From the NCBI GenBank assembly GCA_963699525.1, contig CAVOUI010000004.1:328721-392720 (forward strand): a DNA stretch of 64,000 nt, written 5' to 3'. Shown here in pieces: positions 52,200-61,348 of the stretch. Position numbers and translations under genes: made by a program. This DNA comes from SG8-41 sp963699525. GTDB taxonomy: Bacteria; Pseudomonadota; Gammaproteobacteria; Burkholderiales; SG8-41. How positions within the stretch are numbered: position 1 is the first letter of the stretch; each line of letters opens with the position of its first letter. The notes below the pieces were generated by a model that saw nothing but the letters and a program-made list of their open reading frames with translations, searched no databases and was not told the DNA's origin.

Positions 52200-52739
52200 G
52201 TGACCAACGTATCGAAAGCCACGAGCTTGTTGCTGGTGCTCTTCGTCGCGAGTTGCGCGAGCCTGCAAGCACCGAGGTCTGCTGTGGAAGTGCCGGCTAA
52301 GCTGAAACCCGGAGCGAATGAATCTCTGGCGATGATCGTTCACGCAAAGGGCGTTCAGATCTACGAATGCCGCGCCAGAATGGATCAGGCCGGGGGATAC
52401 GAGTGGGCGTTCGTGGCTCCCGAAGCCGATCTCTTCGACGCGGGTGGACAACAGATCGGCCGACACTATGCCGGCCCACGTTGGGAATCGACCGATGGCA
52501 GCAAGATCCTGGGTGCGTCGAAGGAACGTGCCGACGCGCCAGCTGCGGACGCCATACCCTGGCTGCTGCTTAGCGCGAAGTCGGTCGGCCCGGAAGGCTC
52601 ATTCAGCAAGGTCACGAGCGTTCAGCGCGTCAGTACGGTGGGCGGCGTGGCGCCAACGGTCGGTTGCTCTCAAGCCGCAGCCGGAACATCTGCGCGCATC
52701 AATTACACCGCAGACTATTACTTCTTCACCAGGAAGTGA
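52200..52739 (+). CDS. DUF3455-family lipoprotein
   Basis: 179 residues from GTG 52200, five bases after GGGAGG; this start places a lipoprotein signal at the very N-terminus (MTNVSKATSLLLVLFVASC). DUF3455 pattern: GVQIYECRARM, YEWAFVAPEADLFDAGG, IGRHYAGPRWESTDGSK, IPWLLLSAKSVGPEGSFSK and the final RINYTADYYFF. Family function is unknown. Divergent from the sigma factor, so co-regulation is possible. Confidence 0.85.
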   Translation: MTNVSKATSLLLVLFVASCASLQAPRSAVEVPAKLKPGANESLAMIVHAKGVQIYECRARMDQAGGYEWAFVAPEADLFDAGGQQIGRHYAGPRWESTDGSKILGASKERADAPAADAIPWLLLSAKSVGPEGSFSKVTSVQRVSTVGGVAPTVGCSQAAAGTSARINYTADYYFFTRK

Positions 52740-52752
52740 GCTGTTCTACTCG

Positions 52753-53562
52753 TTACTTCGCGGTTTGGCCCCACACCTGCGCGAGCGTGAACATCGTGAA
52801 GGAGGTCCCGGGCCGGGCGAGGTGGCGGCGGCACTCAGCCAGCGCGGCGTCGAGATCGCTCTCACTCATCAGGCCGAGCTTGAGGATCGTCCCGCGGAGC
52901 GATTCGACGGTCGACGGCAGGTAGTCGACCATCGGGTCCGTCGAGCGGACGCCGAGCAGCGCGGTCCGGTACTGGACATCGACCAGGCCGGCCTGCCATA
53001 CCGTGTGGTACAGCCGCCGGGCGAGCTCGAGATCCGCGCCGACGCCCTTGAAGGCTGCGAGCAACGCGGATTTCAGCCGCTCCCACGCCGGGTGCGGCGG
53101 ATGGCAATTGAGCGTGGAGCCATCCGGCTCCTGCAGCGCAACGATGCCTCCCGGCCGCGCGAGGCGTGCGGCCTCCGCGATCAACCGCTCCGGATTTCCC
53201 GCCGTGCTCGCGACGAAGCGCATGTGCACGAGGTCGAAGGATGCGGCGGGCAGGTTTGCGCTGTAGGCGTCGCCGAGCTGGAATTCGACGTTGGCCGGCG
53301 CGCTTTTTCGGGCGTGGTCCACGAATGCGGCATTCCGGTCGAGACCGATGACTCGCCCGGCCGGCCCCACGCGGGCGCTGAGAAGATCGGTGATGCCGCC
53401 CGGCCCGCAGCCGATGTCGACGCACCTCCAGCCCAGCATCGGCCCGAACCGGTCCAGCATTGCGATCGTTTCCGGCGCCATGGCCGTGGATTGCGCGAGC
53501 AGGCGCTCGATTTCCCCGGCGCGGGTCTCGATCGGGTAATTTCCCGAAAAAGGTTTATTCAC
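52753..53562 (-). CDS. Class I SAM-dependent methyltransferase
   Basis: 269 residues. SAM motif CVDIGCGPGGITDLLSARVG near 47-66, motif II VIGLDRNAAFVDHAR, LGDAYSANLPAASFDLVHMRF and ARLARPGGIVALQEPDGS. It resembles UbiE/Methyltransf_11 small-molecule methyltransferases; substrate unknown. Convergent with the DUF3455 gene (13-base gap) and next to a CoA-transferase on the same strand. Confidence 0.85.
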   Translation of the reverse strand: MNKPFSGNYPIETRAGEIERLLAQSTAMAPETIAMLDRFGPMLGWRCVDIGCGPGGITDLLSARVGPAGRVIGLDRNAAFVDHARKSAPANVEFQLGDAYSANLPAASFDLVHMRFVASTAGNPERLIAEAARLARPGGIVALQEPDGSTLNCHPPHPAWERLKSALLAAFKGVGADLELARRLYHTVWQAGLVDVQYRTALLGVRSTDPMVDYLPSTVESLRGTILKLGLMSESDLDAALAECRRHLARPGTSFTMFTLAQVWGQTAK

Positions 53563-53584
53563 GTCAGGGAAATGCCGGGATTTT

Positions 53585-55000
53585 CTATTGGTCGCGCGCC
53601 GGCCACTCCGGCTTGTGGTAGCCGAGCGGCACCGAAGGCCGGCTCCAGCGCGCCGGCGTTTCGGAGAGGCGCACGACCGGAGCGAGATGCTGCAGCGGGC
53701 CGTCGGGTGTCTCGCTCGTCATCGACCAGCGCTCAATCTCTGCCGCAGTGAAATCCTTCGGCACGTCCTTCAACTGGGCCTGCGGCACTTCGCCGCGTCC
53801 GACGAGCCAGCGCCCGGTCTGCGCGAGCGAGATGCGCACGAGCCAGCTTCCGCCTTCGCGTGCGCGGCGGGCGAGCGCCACCATCGCGCCGAATGACATC
53901 AGGTAGCCAGTCAGATAGTCGATCGCCGACACCGGATAGAACTGCGGGCCCGGCTCCGCGCCAGGAAAGACCTCTCCCTGCCGCCAGCTGATGCCGCTCA
54001 CCGACTGCACCACGGTGTCGAAGCCGCGGCGCGACGCCCACGGACCGACATGGCCGAAGGCGCAGAGCGACACGCACACGATGCCCGGCCGCAATTTCGC
54101 GAGCGCTTCGGGCGAGAAACCGCGATTCGCGAGCGTGCCCGGCCGGTAACCCTGTGAAAACACGTCGGCTTCGCGCACGAGCCCGCGCAGGATCTCGACA
54201 TCCCCCTTTTCGCGCAGATCGAGATAGGCCGAGAGCTTGCCGTGGCCCGTGTCGTGCTCCTGGTAGCCGAGGCTCGGCAGGTGCGCCGCGGTGATCTTCA
54301 GGACGTCGGCGCCGTGCTCGGCCAGGGTGCGGCCACAGGTCGGTCCGGCAAGGACCCGCGTGAGGTCCAGCACCCGGATGCCCGACAGCGGCCGGTCGCC
54401 CTCGGGTAGCGGCTCCGGCGGGCTGCCGGCGATCTTCACGATCTCCATCAGCGGAAGCGATGCGACCGCGTCGGACTGCGGGTGCCGCGCCCATTCGGCC
54501 ATGGTGCGCACCATGCCGCCGGCCCCCTTCGCGGCGATGATCGCCTCCTCGAGCTCGAGGGCGTCCCACTTCGCGACCGCCCGGCGCACCGCCTCGCGAT
54601 CCTCCGGCACGCCGAGCACGCCGAGGGCGGCCGCCCGATGGTTCGGGAAGTTCGCGTGGATGTAGCTCCAGCGGCCGTTCCGGGCCGGATAGAAGCCCAT
54701 CACCGCGTTGCGCTCCGTTGACACGGGGGACCCGTTAAGCCTCATGTAATGCCCGCTGCGCAGCGAAGCGGCTGCCTGGCGCGTGTCCACCGCAATCCGC
54801 TGGCGCCGCCCGGTGCGCAGCTCCCACAGGTCGGCGGCGGCAAGCCCCACCGCCCCAAGCGCGGCGCTGCTCGCCTCGGCCATGCGAAACGGCGTCCGCA
54901 CTATCGGATCGGTGCCGCCGGCGATCTCGACCGCCCGCGCGCGCTCCTCGGGCCAGCCGGCGATCGGCAGGATCGTACGTAATGCAGCGTTGTTGTTCAT
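53585..55000 (-). CDS. Class III CoA-transferase (CaiB/BaiF family)
   Basis: 471 residues from ATG 55000 (the frame is open further upstream but overlaps the next gene). Family III signatures: IRVLDLTRVLAGPTCGRTLAEHGADVLKI near 206-234, KLSAYLDLREKGDVEILRGL with the region of the catalytic Asp, FSQGYRPGTLANRGF and AIDYLTGYLMSFGAM. It moves CoA between carboxylic acids. An N-terminal half of about 190 residues precedes the first canonical motif, so the polypeptide may contain a degenerate duplicate domain. Confidence 0.85.
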   Translation of the reverse strand: MNNNAALRTILPIAGWPEERARAVEIAGGTDPIVRTPFRMAEASSAALGAVGLAAADLWELRTGRRQRIAVDTRQAAASLRSGHYMRLNGSPVSTERNAVMGFYPARNGRWSYIHANFPNHRAAALGVLGVPEDREAVRRAVAKWDALELEEAIIAAKGAGGMVRTMAEWARHPQSDAVASLPLMEIVKIAGSPPEPLPEGDRPLSGIRVLDLTRVLAGPTCGRTLAEHGADVLKITAAHLPSLGYQEHDTGHGKLSAYLDLREKGDVEILRGLVREADVFSQGYRPGTLANRGFSPEALAKLRPGIVCVSLCAFGHVGPWASRRGFDTVVQSVSGISWRQGEVFPGAEPGPQFYPVSAIDYLTGYLMSFGAMVALARRAREGGSWLVRISLAQTGRWLVGRGEVPQAQLKDVPKDFTAAEIERWSMTSETPDGPLQHLAPVVRLSETPARWSRPSVPLGYHKPEWPARDQ

Positions 55001-55020
55001 CGTCCGACCCTGTGCCAATC

Positions 55021-55995
55021 TCAGTGCAGCTTCGGCTTCTTGAGGAAGTCGTTGCGGTCCGCCGATTTGACCGTGATGTGAATCACGTCGCCGGCGCGCG
55101 AGAGGGTGAGAGGCACTTCGACCCCGGCCGTGCCGAGGCGCCAAATGGTCCGAAAGAACTCCGAGAGGCCCTGCACGCGCGAAGCGCCCACGCCCAGCAC
55201 CTGGTCGCCGACCCGGACGCCGGCGCGGCTCGCCGGGCCGCCCGGAGAAAGCCTCGCGACCACGAGCTTGCCTGCCGGGTCCTGCGTGGACATTCCCAGC
55301 CACGGACGCGGCGGAAGCGGGCTGCGGCCGGTCTTCAGCATCGCATCGAAGATCGGGTTGAGGAGATCGATCGGCACGAACATGTTGACGTGGATGAGCT
55401 CGCCGTTTACTTCCTGCTGCATGAGCAGCGAACCGGTGCCGACCAGGTTGCCCAGCGCGTCGAGCAACGCCGCGCCGCCCCACTGCGGATGCGCCGGTGC
55501 AGTGAAGAGCGCCTCGTCGAGCAAGTACTCCCAGTAGCCGGCAAATTCCTGTTTCGCGATCACCCGGGTCCTGAGCGAATGGGCGCGGCCGCCGTGGCCG
55601 ATCGCGAATACCGAGTCGCCGACCTTGACCTCGGATGCGACGCCGCGCTCGAGGTGCGGCGCGGAGAGCTTGCCCAGGGGCTGGATCAGGCCGAACCCGG
55701 TCGTATGGTCGTAGGCCAGCGGGTAGCCCGCCACGACGGCGCCGCGATTCGTGGTGAGCCAGATCTGGGATGCCTCGTTGATGAGGTAGCCGATCGTGAG
55801 GACGAGACCGTCCTCGCGGATCACCGCGCCGTAGCCGCCGCGCTCGGTGCCGAGCGTGGCCGCGGAGTAGGCATCCTCAGGAACCTCCGCGCGCACCAGC
55901 ACGACCGCATTGAACGCGCGCTCGAGGTCGAACTGGGTCTCGCCCGATTTCGGCTGAACGGAATCCGGGAACGCCCAAGTCTGCTCTTCTGACAT
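55021..55995 (-). CDS. HtrA-like protein with PDZ domain, catalytic triad lost
   Basis: 324 residues: a trypsin-like double barrel (about 28-225) and a PDZ domain (about 230-310, PWLGMSTQDPAGKLVVARLSP, ASRAGVRVGDQVLGVG). The triad of DegP-type proteases is missing: the LTNAHVV histidine position reads LTIGYLI, the aspartate motif reads DHTTGFGLI, and GNSGGP reads PQWGGAA. No signal peptide (MSEEQTWAFPDSVQ), so cytoplasmic. A pseudoprotease, perhaps a scaffold or chaperone. It is divergent from the next operon. Confidence 0.83.
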   Translation of the reverse strand: MSEEQTWAFPDSVQPKSGETQFDLERAFNAVVLVRAEVPEDAYSAATLGTERGGYGAVIREDGLVLTIGYLINEASQIWLTTNRGAVVAGYPLAYDHTTGFGLIQPLGKLSAPHLERGVASEVKVGDSVFAIGHGGRAHSLRTRVIAKQEFAGYWEYLLDEALFTAPAHPQWGGAALLDALGNLVGTGSLLMQQEVNGELIHVNMFVPIDLLNPIFDAMLKTGRSPLPPRPWLGMSTQDPAGKLVVARLSPGGPASRAGVRVGDQVLGVGASRVQGLSEFFRTIWRLGTAGVEVPLTLSRAGDVIHITVKSADRNDFLKKPKLH

Positions 55996-56071
55996 GCCCT
56001 AATTTTGACACGGCGGAAGAGCTGGGCGAAAGGCGGAAGTCGCAACCGTCCGTGAGGGCGAGAGCATGTAT

Positions 56072-56092
56072 CATCCCTCATCCCTCATCCCT
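56072..56092 (-). repeat. Three CATCCCT heptamers (AGGGATG on the minus strand)
   Basis: Perfect threefold tandem of a 7-base unit 12 bases upstream of the ATG at 56104. Inverse complement of the unit seen at 28774, 36023 and 37025. Confidence 0.75.
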
Positions 56093-56103
56093 AAGGACGC
56101 GCC

Positions 56104-56649
56104 ATGGCCAGACTGCCTTCCATCACCAGCAAAAACCAGGTCGCAGCCCAATACCACCCCATCGTGGACCGTGTCGTTCAGAGCCGCGGTGCGATCCAGG
56201 GGCCGTTCACGATGCTGCTCCACTGCCCGCCGCTCGCCGAGCACGTCATGAGCCTGGGCGCCTACGTGCGCTTCGAGGGCGAGCTCGACAAGCGCGTGCG
56301 CGTCCTCGCGGCGATGACGGTCGCGCGCGAATTCGACGCGGTCTACATCTGGGGCGCCCAGACCGGCCAGGCCCGCAAGCAGGGCGTGCCGGAGGCGACC
56401 ATCGCCGCGATCCGCGAGAAGCACTCGCGGGGCCTCCCGCCGGAGGACGCGCAGATCGTGGATTTCACGCGCGATCTCATCCGCAGGCATCGCGTCAGCG
56501 CGGGGGCCATGGAGGCGCTGCAGAAGCGGTTCGGCAACTTCCAGCTCGTCGAGCTGTCCGGAACGGTCGGCTACTACAGCCTGCTTGCGATGACGGCGAA
56601 CGCCTGCGAGCTCGAGGCAGGGCAGGGGGCCGAAGTGCTGAAGGTCTAA
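56104..56649 (+). CDS. Carboxymuconolactone decarboxylase-family protein
   Basis: 181 residues. CMD/AhpD-like helical protein with RGAIQGPFTMLLHCPPLAEHV near 27-47, LAAMTVAREFDAVYIWGAQTG near 68-88 and LVELSGTVGYYSLLAMTANAC near 148-168. It lacks the CxxC of AhpD peroxidases in the usual place, so it is nearer to the decarboxylase-like type. First gene of a rightward group with the Tat flavoprotein 19 bases downstream. Confidence 0.85.
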   Translation: MARLPSITSKNQVAAQYHPIVDRVVQSRGAIQGPFTMLLHCPPLAEHVMSLGAYVRFEGELDKRVRVLAAMTVAREFDAVYIWGAQTGQARKQGVPEATIAAIREKHSRGLPPEDAQIVDFTRDLIRRHRVSAGAMEALQKRFGNFQLVELSGTVGYYSLLAMTANACELEAGQGAEVLKV

Positions 56650-56668
56650 CGGCGAAGGGAGGGGAGAC

Positions 56669-58751
56669 ATGGCCAGAGAGCGAGACACCAAACCTGAAGA
56701 ACGCAAGCCCCAGGAGAGCACGTCGGTCAGCCGGCGGGAATTCATCAAGCAGGGCGTCGCTGTCGGCGTCGGCGCGGCAGCTCTCGGCGGTTGCGCCAGC
56801 AACACCGTCGCGCAGGGCAAGGATTCCAGCAGCATCCAATGGGACTACGAGGCGGACCTCGTCGTCATCGGTGCCGGGTGTTCCGGATTGCCGTGCGCGA
56901 TCCGGGCACGGGATGCCGGCCTCACCGTGCTCGTCATCGATCAGAACTTCGACGTCGGCGGCAAGATGCTGCACAGCGGCGGCCAGGTCTCTCTCGGCGG
57001 CGGCGACCCGTGTCAGCTCCGGGACATCGCCGGGCAGGGCGACAAGGAGGGATTCATCAAGATCCCGCCGCTGCACAAGCCGCAGGACATGACCGAGGAT
57101 ACCGATTTCCTGTTCAGGGACATCACCGACTGGTCCGTGCTCGACGTCGGCGCGCACGCTCCCTACCGCTATAACGATCGGGAGCAACATCGCGCCTGGG
57201 CCGACAACTGTCCCGCCACCCGGCAATTCCTCATGGACAATTACGTGCGCTTCACGCGCATACAGGGCACGCACCCGGGGGGCGGGATTTCCCGCGCGCG
57301 GCGCGCGACCACCTTCCTCATGCTCGGCGACAAGACGGACATCAAGGCGGGAACCGTCACGCGCCAGGACGCGGGAATCCAGGGCAAGAGCTCGAGCCAC
57401 TTCGCGCCGCGCTTCATGGCCAGCGCAGCCAAGTGGGCCGCGCCCGGCGCCGTCTGGAACGGCGCCGCTCTCACGCGCGGTCTGGAGTTCAGCGCGCGGG
57501 AGAAGGGCGTCCAGTTCATGCTCAACCGGAGAATGACCGAGATCATCCGCGAGCAGCCGTTCTCGGGACGGGTCCTGGGCGTCAGGGCGAGCTATACCCC
57601 GAGGTTCGACCTGGCCACCAAGGCGCGCCTGGAAAGCTATTCGCAGAACGGCAACATCGACGAGCGCCGCGAGACCATCCACATCCGCGCGAAGATGGCG
57701 GTCATCGTCGGCAGCGGCGGTCACGGCGCCAATCCGCAGTTCCGCAGCATGTTCTACCCCGCGTTCAACGAGCCCGCGTTCGTGTCGAGCGGCTGGGCCA
57801 TGATCGGCCCCCTCGGCCAGGACGCCAGCGGCATCATTGCCGGCATGCGGATCGGCGCCAATCTTGCGGGTATGCAGCAGAATCTCGGGACGACCCAGAG
57901 CTTCCACATCCCTCCGCGGCTGGCGACGCGCGACTCCTACACCGACATGCTGCCCGGTCACCCGACCTTCCAGTTCCGAAAATCCACCGGCATCACGCTG
58001 GGCACCAGCTCGTACGAGCACCTGATCGCCGTGAACCAGGTGGGCAAGCGCTTCTATAACGAAATGGATGTCGCGAAGCGCTACGGAACGCCCGTGTGGC
58101 CGGGCGGGCCGCGCGCCGGCGCGCCGAAGCCTTCGCTCCAGCACGTCCAGGGCGACTGGCGCAATTGCAGTCCCGGCTGGGTCAGGCAGATGTACATCGG
58201 CTATCCCGCGCTGGACGCCGCCATGGCGATGAACGAGGGCTCGCAGCCCCCGCACTACTACTCGGGACCGCTGTGGGCGATTTTCGACCGGGGCACGATC
58301 GAGCGCGACGGGTGGGACATCAGCCCTCCCTTCACCGCCGACAACGGCTATTTCTTCAGCGCCGACACCATCGAGGAGCTCGCGCGCAAGATCGAGAAGG
58401 GCCACGAGTTCCAGCGGGTGCCGCTGAAGCATCTCGTCCGAGACGGTGCGCAAGTGGAACTCGTACGTGGACGCCGGCGCCGACCCCGACTTCGGGCGCG
58501 GCAAGGACGCCCCGATGCACAAGATCGACAAGCCGCCTTTCTACGCCGCCGCGATCTGCCCGGTCTGGCACGACTCCTATGGAGGCTTGAGGATCAACGG
58601 CAAGGGCCAGGTCATCGACACGCAAGGCGAGATCATCCCCGGCCTCTATAGCGGAGGAGAGGCCAGCGGCGGCGGCAACCAGCATGGCCTGGGCAGGGCG
58701 CTCGTCCACGGCTACATCGCCGGCGGCCAGATCGCGCAGGAGCGGGCATAA
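56669..58751 (+). CDS. Tat-exported FAD-dependent oxidoreductase (fumarate reductase/KstD-like, one frameshift)
   Basis: The N-terminal twin-arginine signal SRREFIKQGVAVGVGAAALGG (Arg22-Arg23) is followed by Cys42, so it may be a Tat lipoprotein. FAD motif DLVVIGAGCSGLPCAIRARDAG near 63-84, DQNFDVGGKMLHSGGQVS and VIVGSGGHGANP. Near 58435 the frame changes by one base, continuing as ETVRKWNSYVDAGADPDFG and GLYSGGEASGGGNQHGLGRAL to 58751. About 693 residues in all. It probably oxidises or reduces an organic substrate in the periplasm, with electrons to the cytochrome c at 59465. Confidence 0.82.
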
Positions 58752-58789
58752 GGTGTCAGGAACCCTGTGGTTTAAGGTTCCTGACACCT
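58751..58789. repeat. REP-like palindrome AGGTGTCAGGAACC/GGTTCCTGACACCT
   Basis: Perfect 14-base arms (58751-58764 and 58776-58789) with an 11-base loop, followed by TTT. It lies just after the flavoprotein stop. It can serve as a terminator; the sequence resembles dispersed palindromes often associated with RAYT transposases. Confidence 0.7.
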
Positions 58790-58806
58790 TTTAGCGCGAA
58801 AGCGCC

Positions 58807-59454
58807 ATGAAGAACGGTCCTTGCGAGCACGAGGTCGAGGTTACGCCCGACGCGCATGCGGTGCAGCTCAATGTCTGGGATGTGCCGTCCGCGACCGTGG
58901 CCGGCGAGCGCTTCAGGCTTTCGGTCGGCGTCAGATGCTCCGCCGGATGCAACCTGAGCGGCCGGGAGTTGAGCCTCCTGGATCAGGAAGGCTCCCAGGT
59001 CGGCACGGTGAAGCTCGGCCGCGATGTCTGGCCGGGCACCGAGGCGCTCTATTTCGCCGAGGTCGAAGCGCGAGCCCCGCAGACGGCCGGAAGCCATCGT
59101 TGGGAGGTGAAGGCTGCCGATGGGGGTTCGGAACTGCCGCATGCAACCGGCTCGCTCCCCGTGGTGGTTCGCGTCGTCAGCCCTCCCGATTGCGAAGTCA
59201 CGGTCAAGGCCATCGACCGGGAGAAGCAAACCCCGATCGCGGGTGCGCGTGTGGTCATGCACCCGTACCGGGCGATGACCGATGAGGACGGGATTGCGAA
59301 AGTGAGGGTAGCCAGGGGCTCATACGACATCCTGGTTTCGGGGTCCCGGTACATGCCGGTCAGCACCGTCGTCGAGGTGACCGCCGACATGATCACCATC
59401 GCCGAGCTTGACGTCGACGAGCCTTGGGAGTCTCCGGACGAGGTTCCTGCGTGA
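58807..59454 (+). CDS. Ig-like/carboxypeptidase-regulatory-like domain protein
   Basis: 215 residues, all-beta. The first half (about 1-125) holds an Ig-like fold with three cysteines (CEHEVEV, CSAGCNLSG), the second (about 128-200) a CarboxypepD_reg/transthyretin-like domain (CEVTVKAIDREKQTPIAGARVV, DEDGIAKVRVARGSYDILV). No signal peptide is visible, which is odd between a Tat-exported flavoprotein and an exported cytochrome; it may be carried out with the Tat partner. Function unknown. Confidence 0.7.
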   Translation: MKNGPCEHEVEVTPDAHAVQLNVWDVPSATVAGERFRLSVGVRCSAGCNLSGRELSLLDQEGSQVGTVKLGRDVWPGTEALYFAEVEARAPQTAGSHRWEVKAADGGSELPHATGSLPVVVRVVSPPDCEVTVKAIDREKQTPIAGARVVMHPYRAMTDEDGIAKVRVARGSYDILVSGSRYMPVSTVVEVTADMITIAELDVDEPWESPDEVPA

Positions 59455-59464
59455 CCGAGTGGCA

Positions 59465-59914
59465 ATGCGGTTGACACTCTTCATGATCGGCGCCGCGCTG
59501 GCTTGCGCCGCCGCGGTTGCCCACGCTCAGCAGGGCGGCGGCGCGAACGTATCGGTCTGGAGCGGCGTCTACACGGCGGCCCAGGGCAAGCGCGGCGAGG
59601 AGGTTCATGCCGCGACCTGCTCCATGTGTCACGGCCCGCGACTGAACGGTGCCGGTCAACCCGAGATGCCCCCTTCGCCCGCGATTGCGCGAGCGGCCTT
59701 CCTGCGCAAGTGGGCGGGCCGGAACGTTGCGGCGCTTCTCGTCTACGTACGTTACACGATGCCGCCCGACGCTCCGGACACGCTCACGGACCAGCAATGC
59801 ATCGACGCCATCGCGCACATGCTCGCCGTCAGCGGCATGCCGGCGGGCAACCGGGAGCTGCCGCCTGATGCGAATGCTCTTGCAAACATCGTGATCGAGG
59901 CGCAGCCGAAGTAA
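59465..59914 (+). CDS. Monohaem cytochrome c
   Basis: 149 residues from ATG 59465: signal peptide of about 22 residues ending AVAHAQQ, haem motif CSMCH in HAATCSMCHGPRLNGAG near 51-67, and a probable Met ligand in VRYTMPPDAP. Ten bases after the Ig-like gene stop. Likely electron carrier for the flavoprotein encoded at 56669 (inference from context). Confidence 0.87.
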   Translation: MRLTLFMIGAALACAAAVAHAQQGGGANVSVWSGVYTAAQGKRGEEVHAATCSMCHGPRLNGAGQPEMPPSPAIARAAFLRKWAGRNVAALLVYVRYTMPPDAPDTLTDQQCIDAIAHMLAVSGMPAGNRELPPDANALANIVIEAQPK

Positions 59915-60015
59915 GAGAGGCTCGGAATCAGGCCACCAGCAATCGGACAAACTCTATGCGATCCAGTGACCATGCCCCATCCAGGCGGATAGCAAAAGAC
60001 GGCGCGCTTGCCCCC

Positions 60016-60588
60016 ATGCGCGACATCAACGATTTCTCGATACTCGTCCAACCCGGGGTGAACGGCGCGGGGGAAGACCACTGGATGACGTTTTGGGAGA
60101 AGGCGTTTCCCAGGATGCAGCGCGTGCAGCAGCGCGATTGGGAGAAGCCCGACTATGCCGACTGGGGCCCGCGCCTCTCCGAAGCGGTGACGCAGAGCGC
60201 GCGCCCGGTCGTATTGATCGCGCACAGCCTGGGCACATCGCTCGTCATGCGCTGGTCGTTCGATCAACCGGCGCTGGCGCGCAAGGTGGCGGGGGCGTTC
60301 CTCGTTGCGCCGAGCGACCGGGACATGATCGACGCCGGGCCCGGCGGCTCGCCCGCGCGCGGCTTCGGCAAAATGATCCTCGAGCGCCTGCCGTTTCCTT
60401 CAGCGGTCGTGGCGAGCCGCAACGACGAACGCGTATCCTTCGACCGCGCCCGGGCTTTTGCCGCCGCGTGGGGCTCGACCCTGATCGACGCGGGCCACCT
60501 GGGGCACATCGGGTCCGCTATGAAACTGGGCGACTGGCCTTTCGGCCTGGTCTGGTTCGGGCAATTCGTCGCGTCGCTGCCGGCGTAG
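60016..60588 (+). CDS. RBBP9/YdeN-family serine hydrolase
   Basis: 190 residues starting at MRDINDFSILVQPGVNGAG; an ATG 60 bases upstream would add an unrelated tail. Nucleophile serine in VLIAHSLGTSLVMRW, acid in ASRNDERVSF and His in DAGHLGHIGS match the small RBBP9-type hydrolases. W-rich motif DHWMTFWEKAFP near 25-36. Substrate unknown. Convergent with the propeller gene. Confidence 0.87.
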   Translation: MRDINDFSILVQPGVNGAGEDHWMTFWEKAFPRMQRVQQRDWEKPDYADWGPRLSEAVTQSARPVVLIAHSLGTSLVMRWSFDQPALARKVAGAFLVAPSDRDMIDAGPGGSPARGFGKMILERLPFPSAVVASRNDERVSFDRARAFAAAWGSTLIDAGHLGHIGSAMKLGDWPFGLVWFGQFVASLPA

Positions 60589-60602
60589 ATCTGCGTCAAC
60601 TG

Positions 60603-61317
60603 TCAGCTGGTCCGACCCGGGCGTGAGCGAGCTTGAGCCGTCCCCTTTTGTTGCATGCGCTTGGGGCGGCGCACGGCGCGCACTTTGCCGCTCGTACCGC
60701 CGCCCGCGTAAAACAGGTCGGCGCCATCGGACTCGAGGCCCGACACGAAGACGCCTTCGGGCATGGTGAGCCGGGCCAGGACCTTGCCGCTCTTGGGGTC
60801 GATGCGGCGGATGTCGCTCTGGTCGCCTTCCCATGTGCCATGCCAGAGCTCGCCGTCGACCCACGTCACGCCCGTGACGAAGCGGTTCGACTCGATCGTG
60901 CGCAGGATCGCGCCGGTCTGGGGATCGATCTGGTGGATCTTCCGGTCGCGGTACTGCCCGACCCAGAGCGTGCCCTCGGCCCACGTCAGGCCCGAGTCGC
61001 TACCGTTGCCGGGCGCCGGGATGGTCGTGATGACCGTTCCCGTCGCGGGGTCGACTTTCTGAATGCGATCGCCGGCGATCTGATAGAAGTGGCGCCCGTC
61101 GAACGCGGTGCCGGCGTCGGATGCGACTTCGATGGCGCGCACGTCCCGGCCGCTCGACGGATCGAACGCGCGGAGCGCTTTGCCCGCGGCGAACCAGACG
61201 TGAGTGCCGTCGAACGTCACGCCGGCCACCTTCGGGGCATCCGGAAACGGGCCGTATTCGCGGACGATCTCGGCTGTCTGCGCGCCGGACCTTGCATTGC
61301 CTCTTTGATCGTTTCAT
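60603..61317 (-). CDS. Beta-propeller (Vgb/YVTN-like) protein, N-terminus uncertain
   Basis: An uninterrupted frame runs from GTG 61229 to 60603 (208 residues) with repeated blades VAGVTFDGTHVWFAAGKALRA, IQKVDPATGTVITTIP, GLTWAEGTLWVGQYRDRKI and VTWVDGELWHGTWEGD. The same frame extends upstream (TAEIVREYGPFPDAPK) without a start codon, while an ATG at 61317 with a good GGAAAGGAG site is in another frame; a one-base error near 61270 would join them. No signal peptide is seen. Probably a binding or lyase-like propeller; function unknown. Confidence 0.75.
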
Positions 61318-61348
61318 GCGTTGCTCCTTTCCTCGTGTTGCGATCAGC

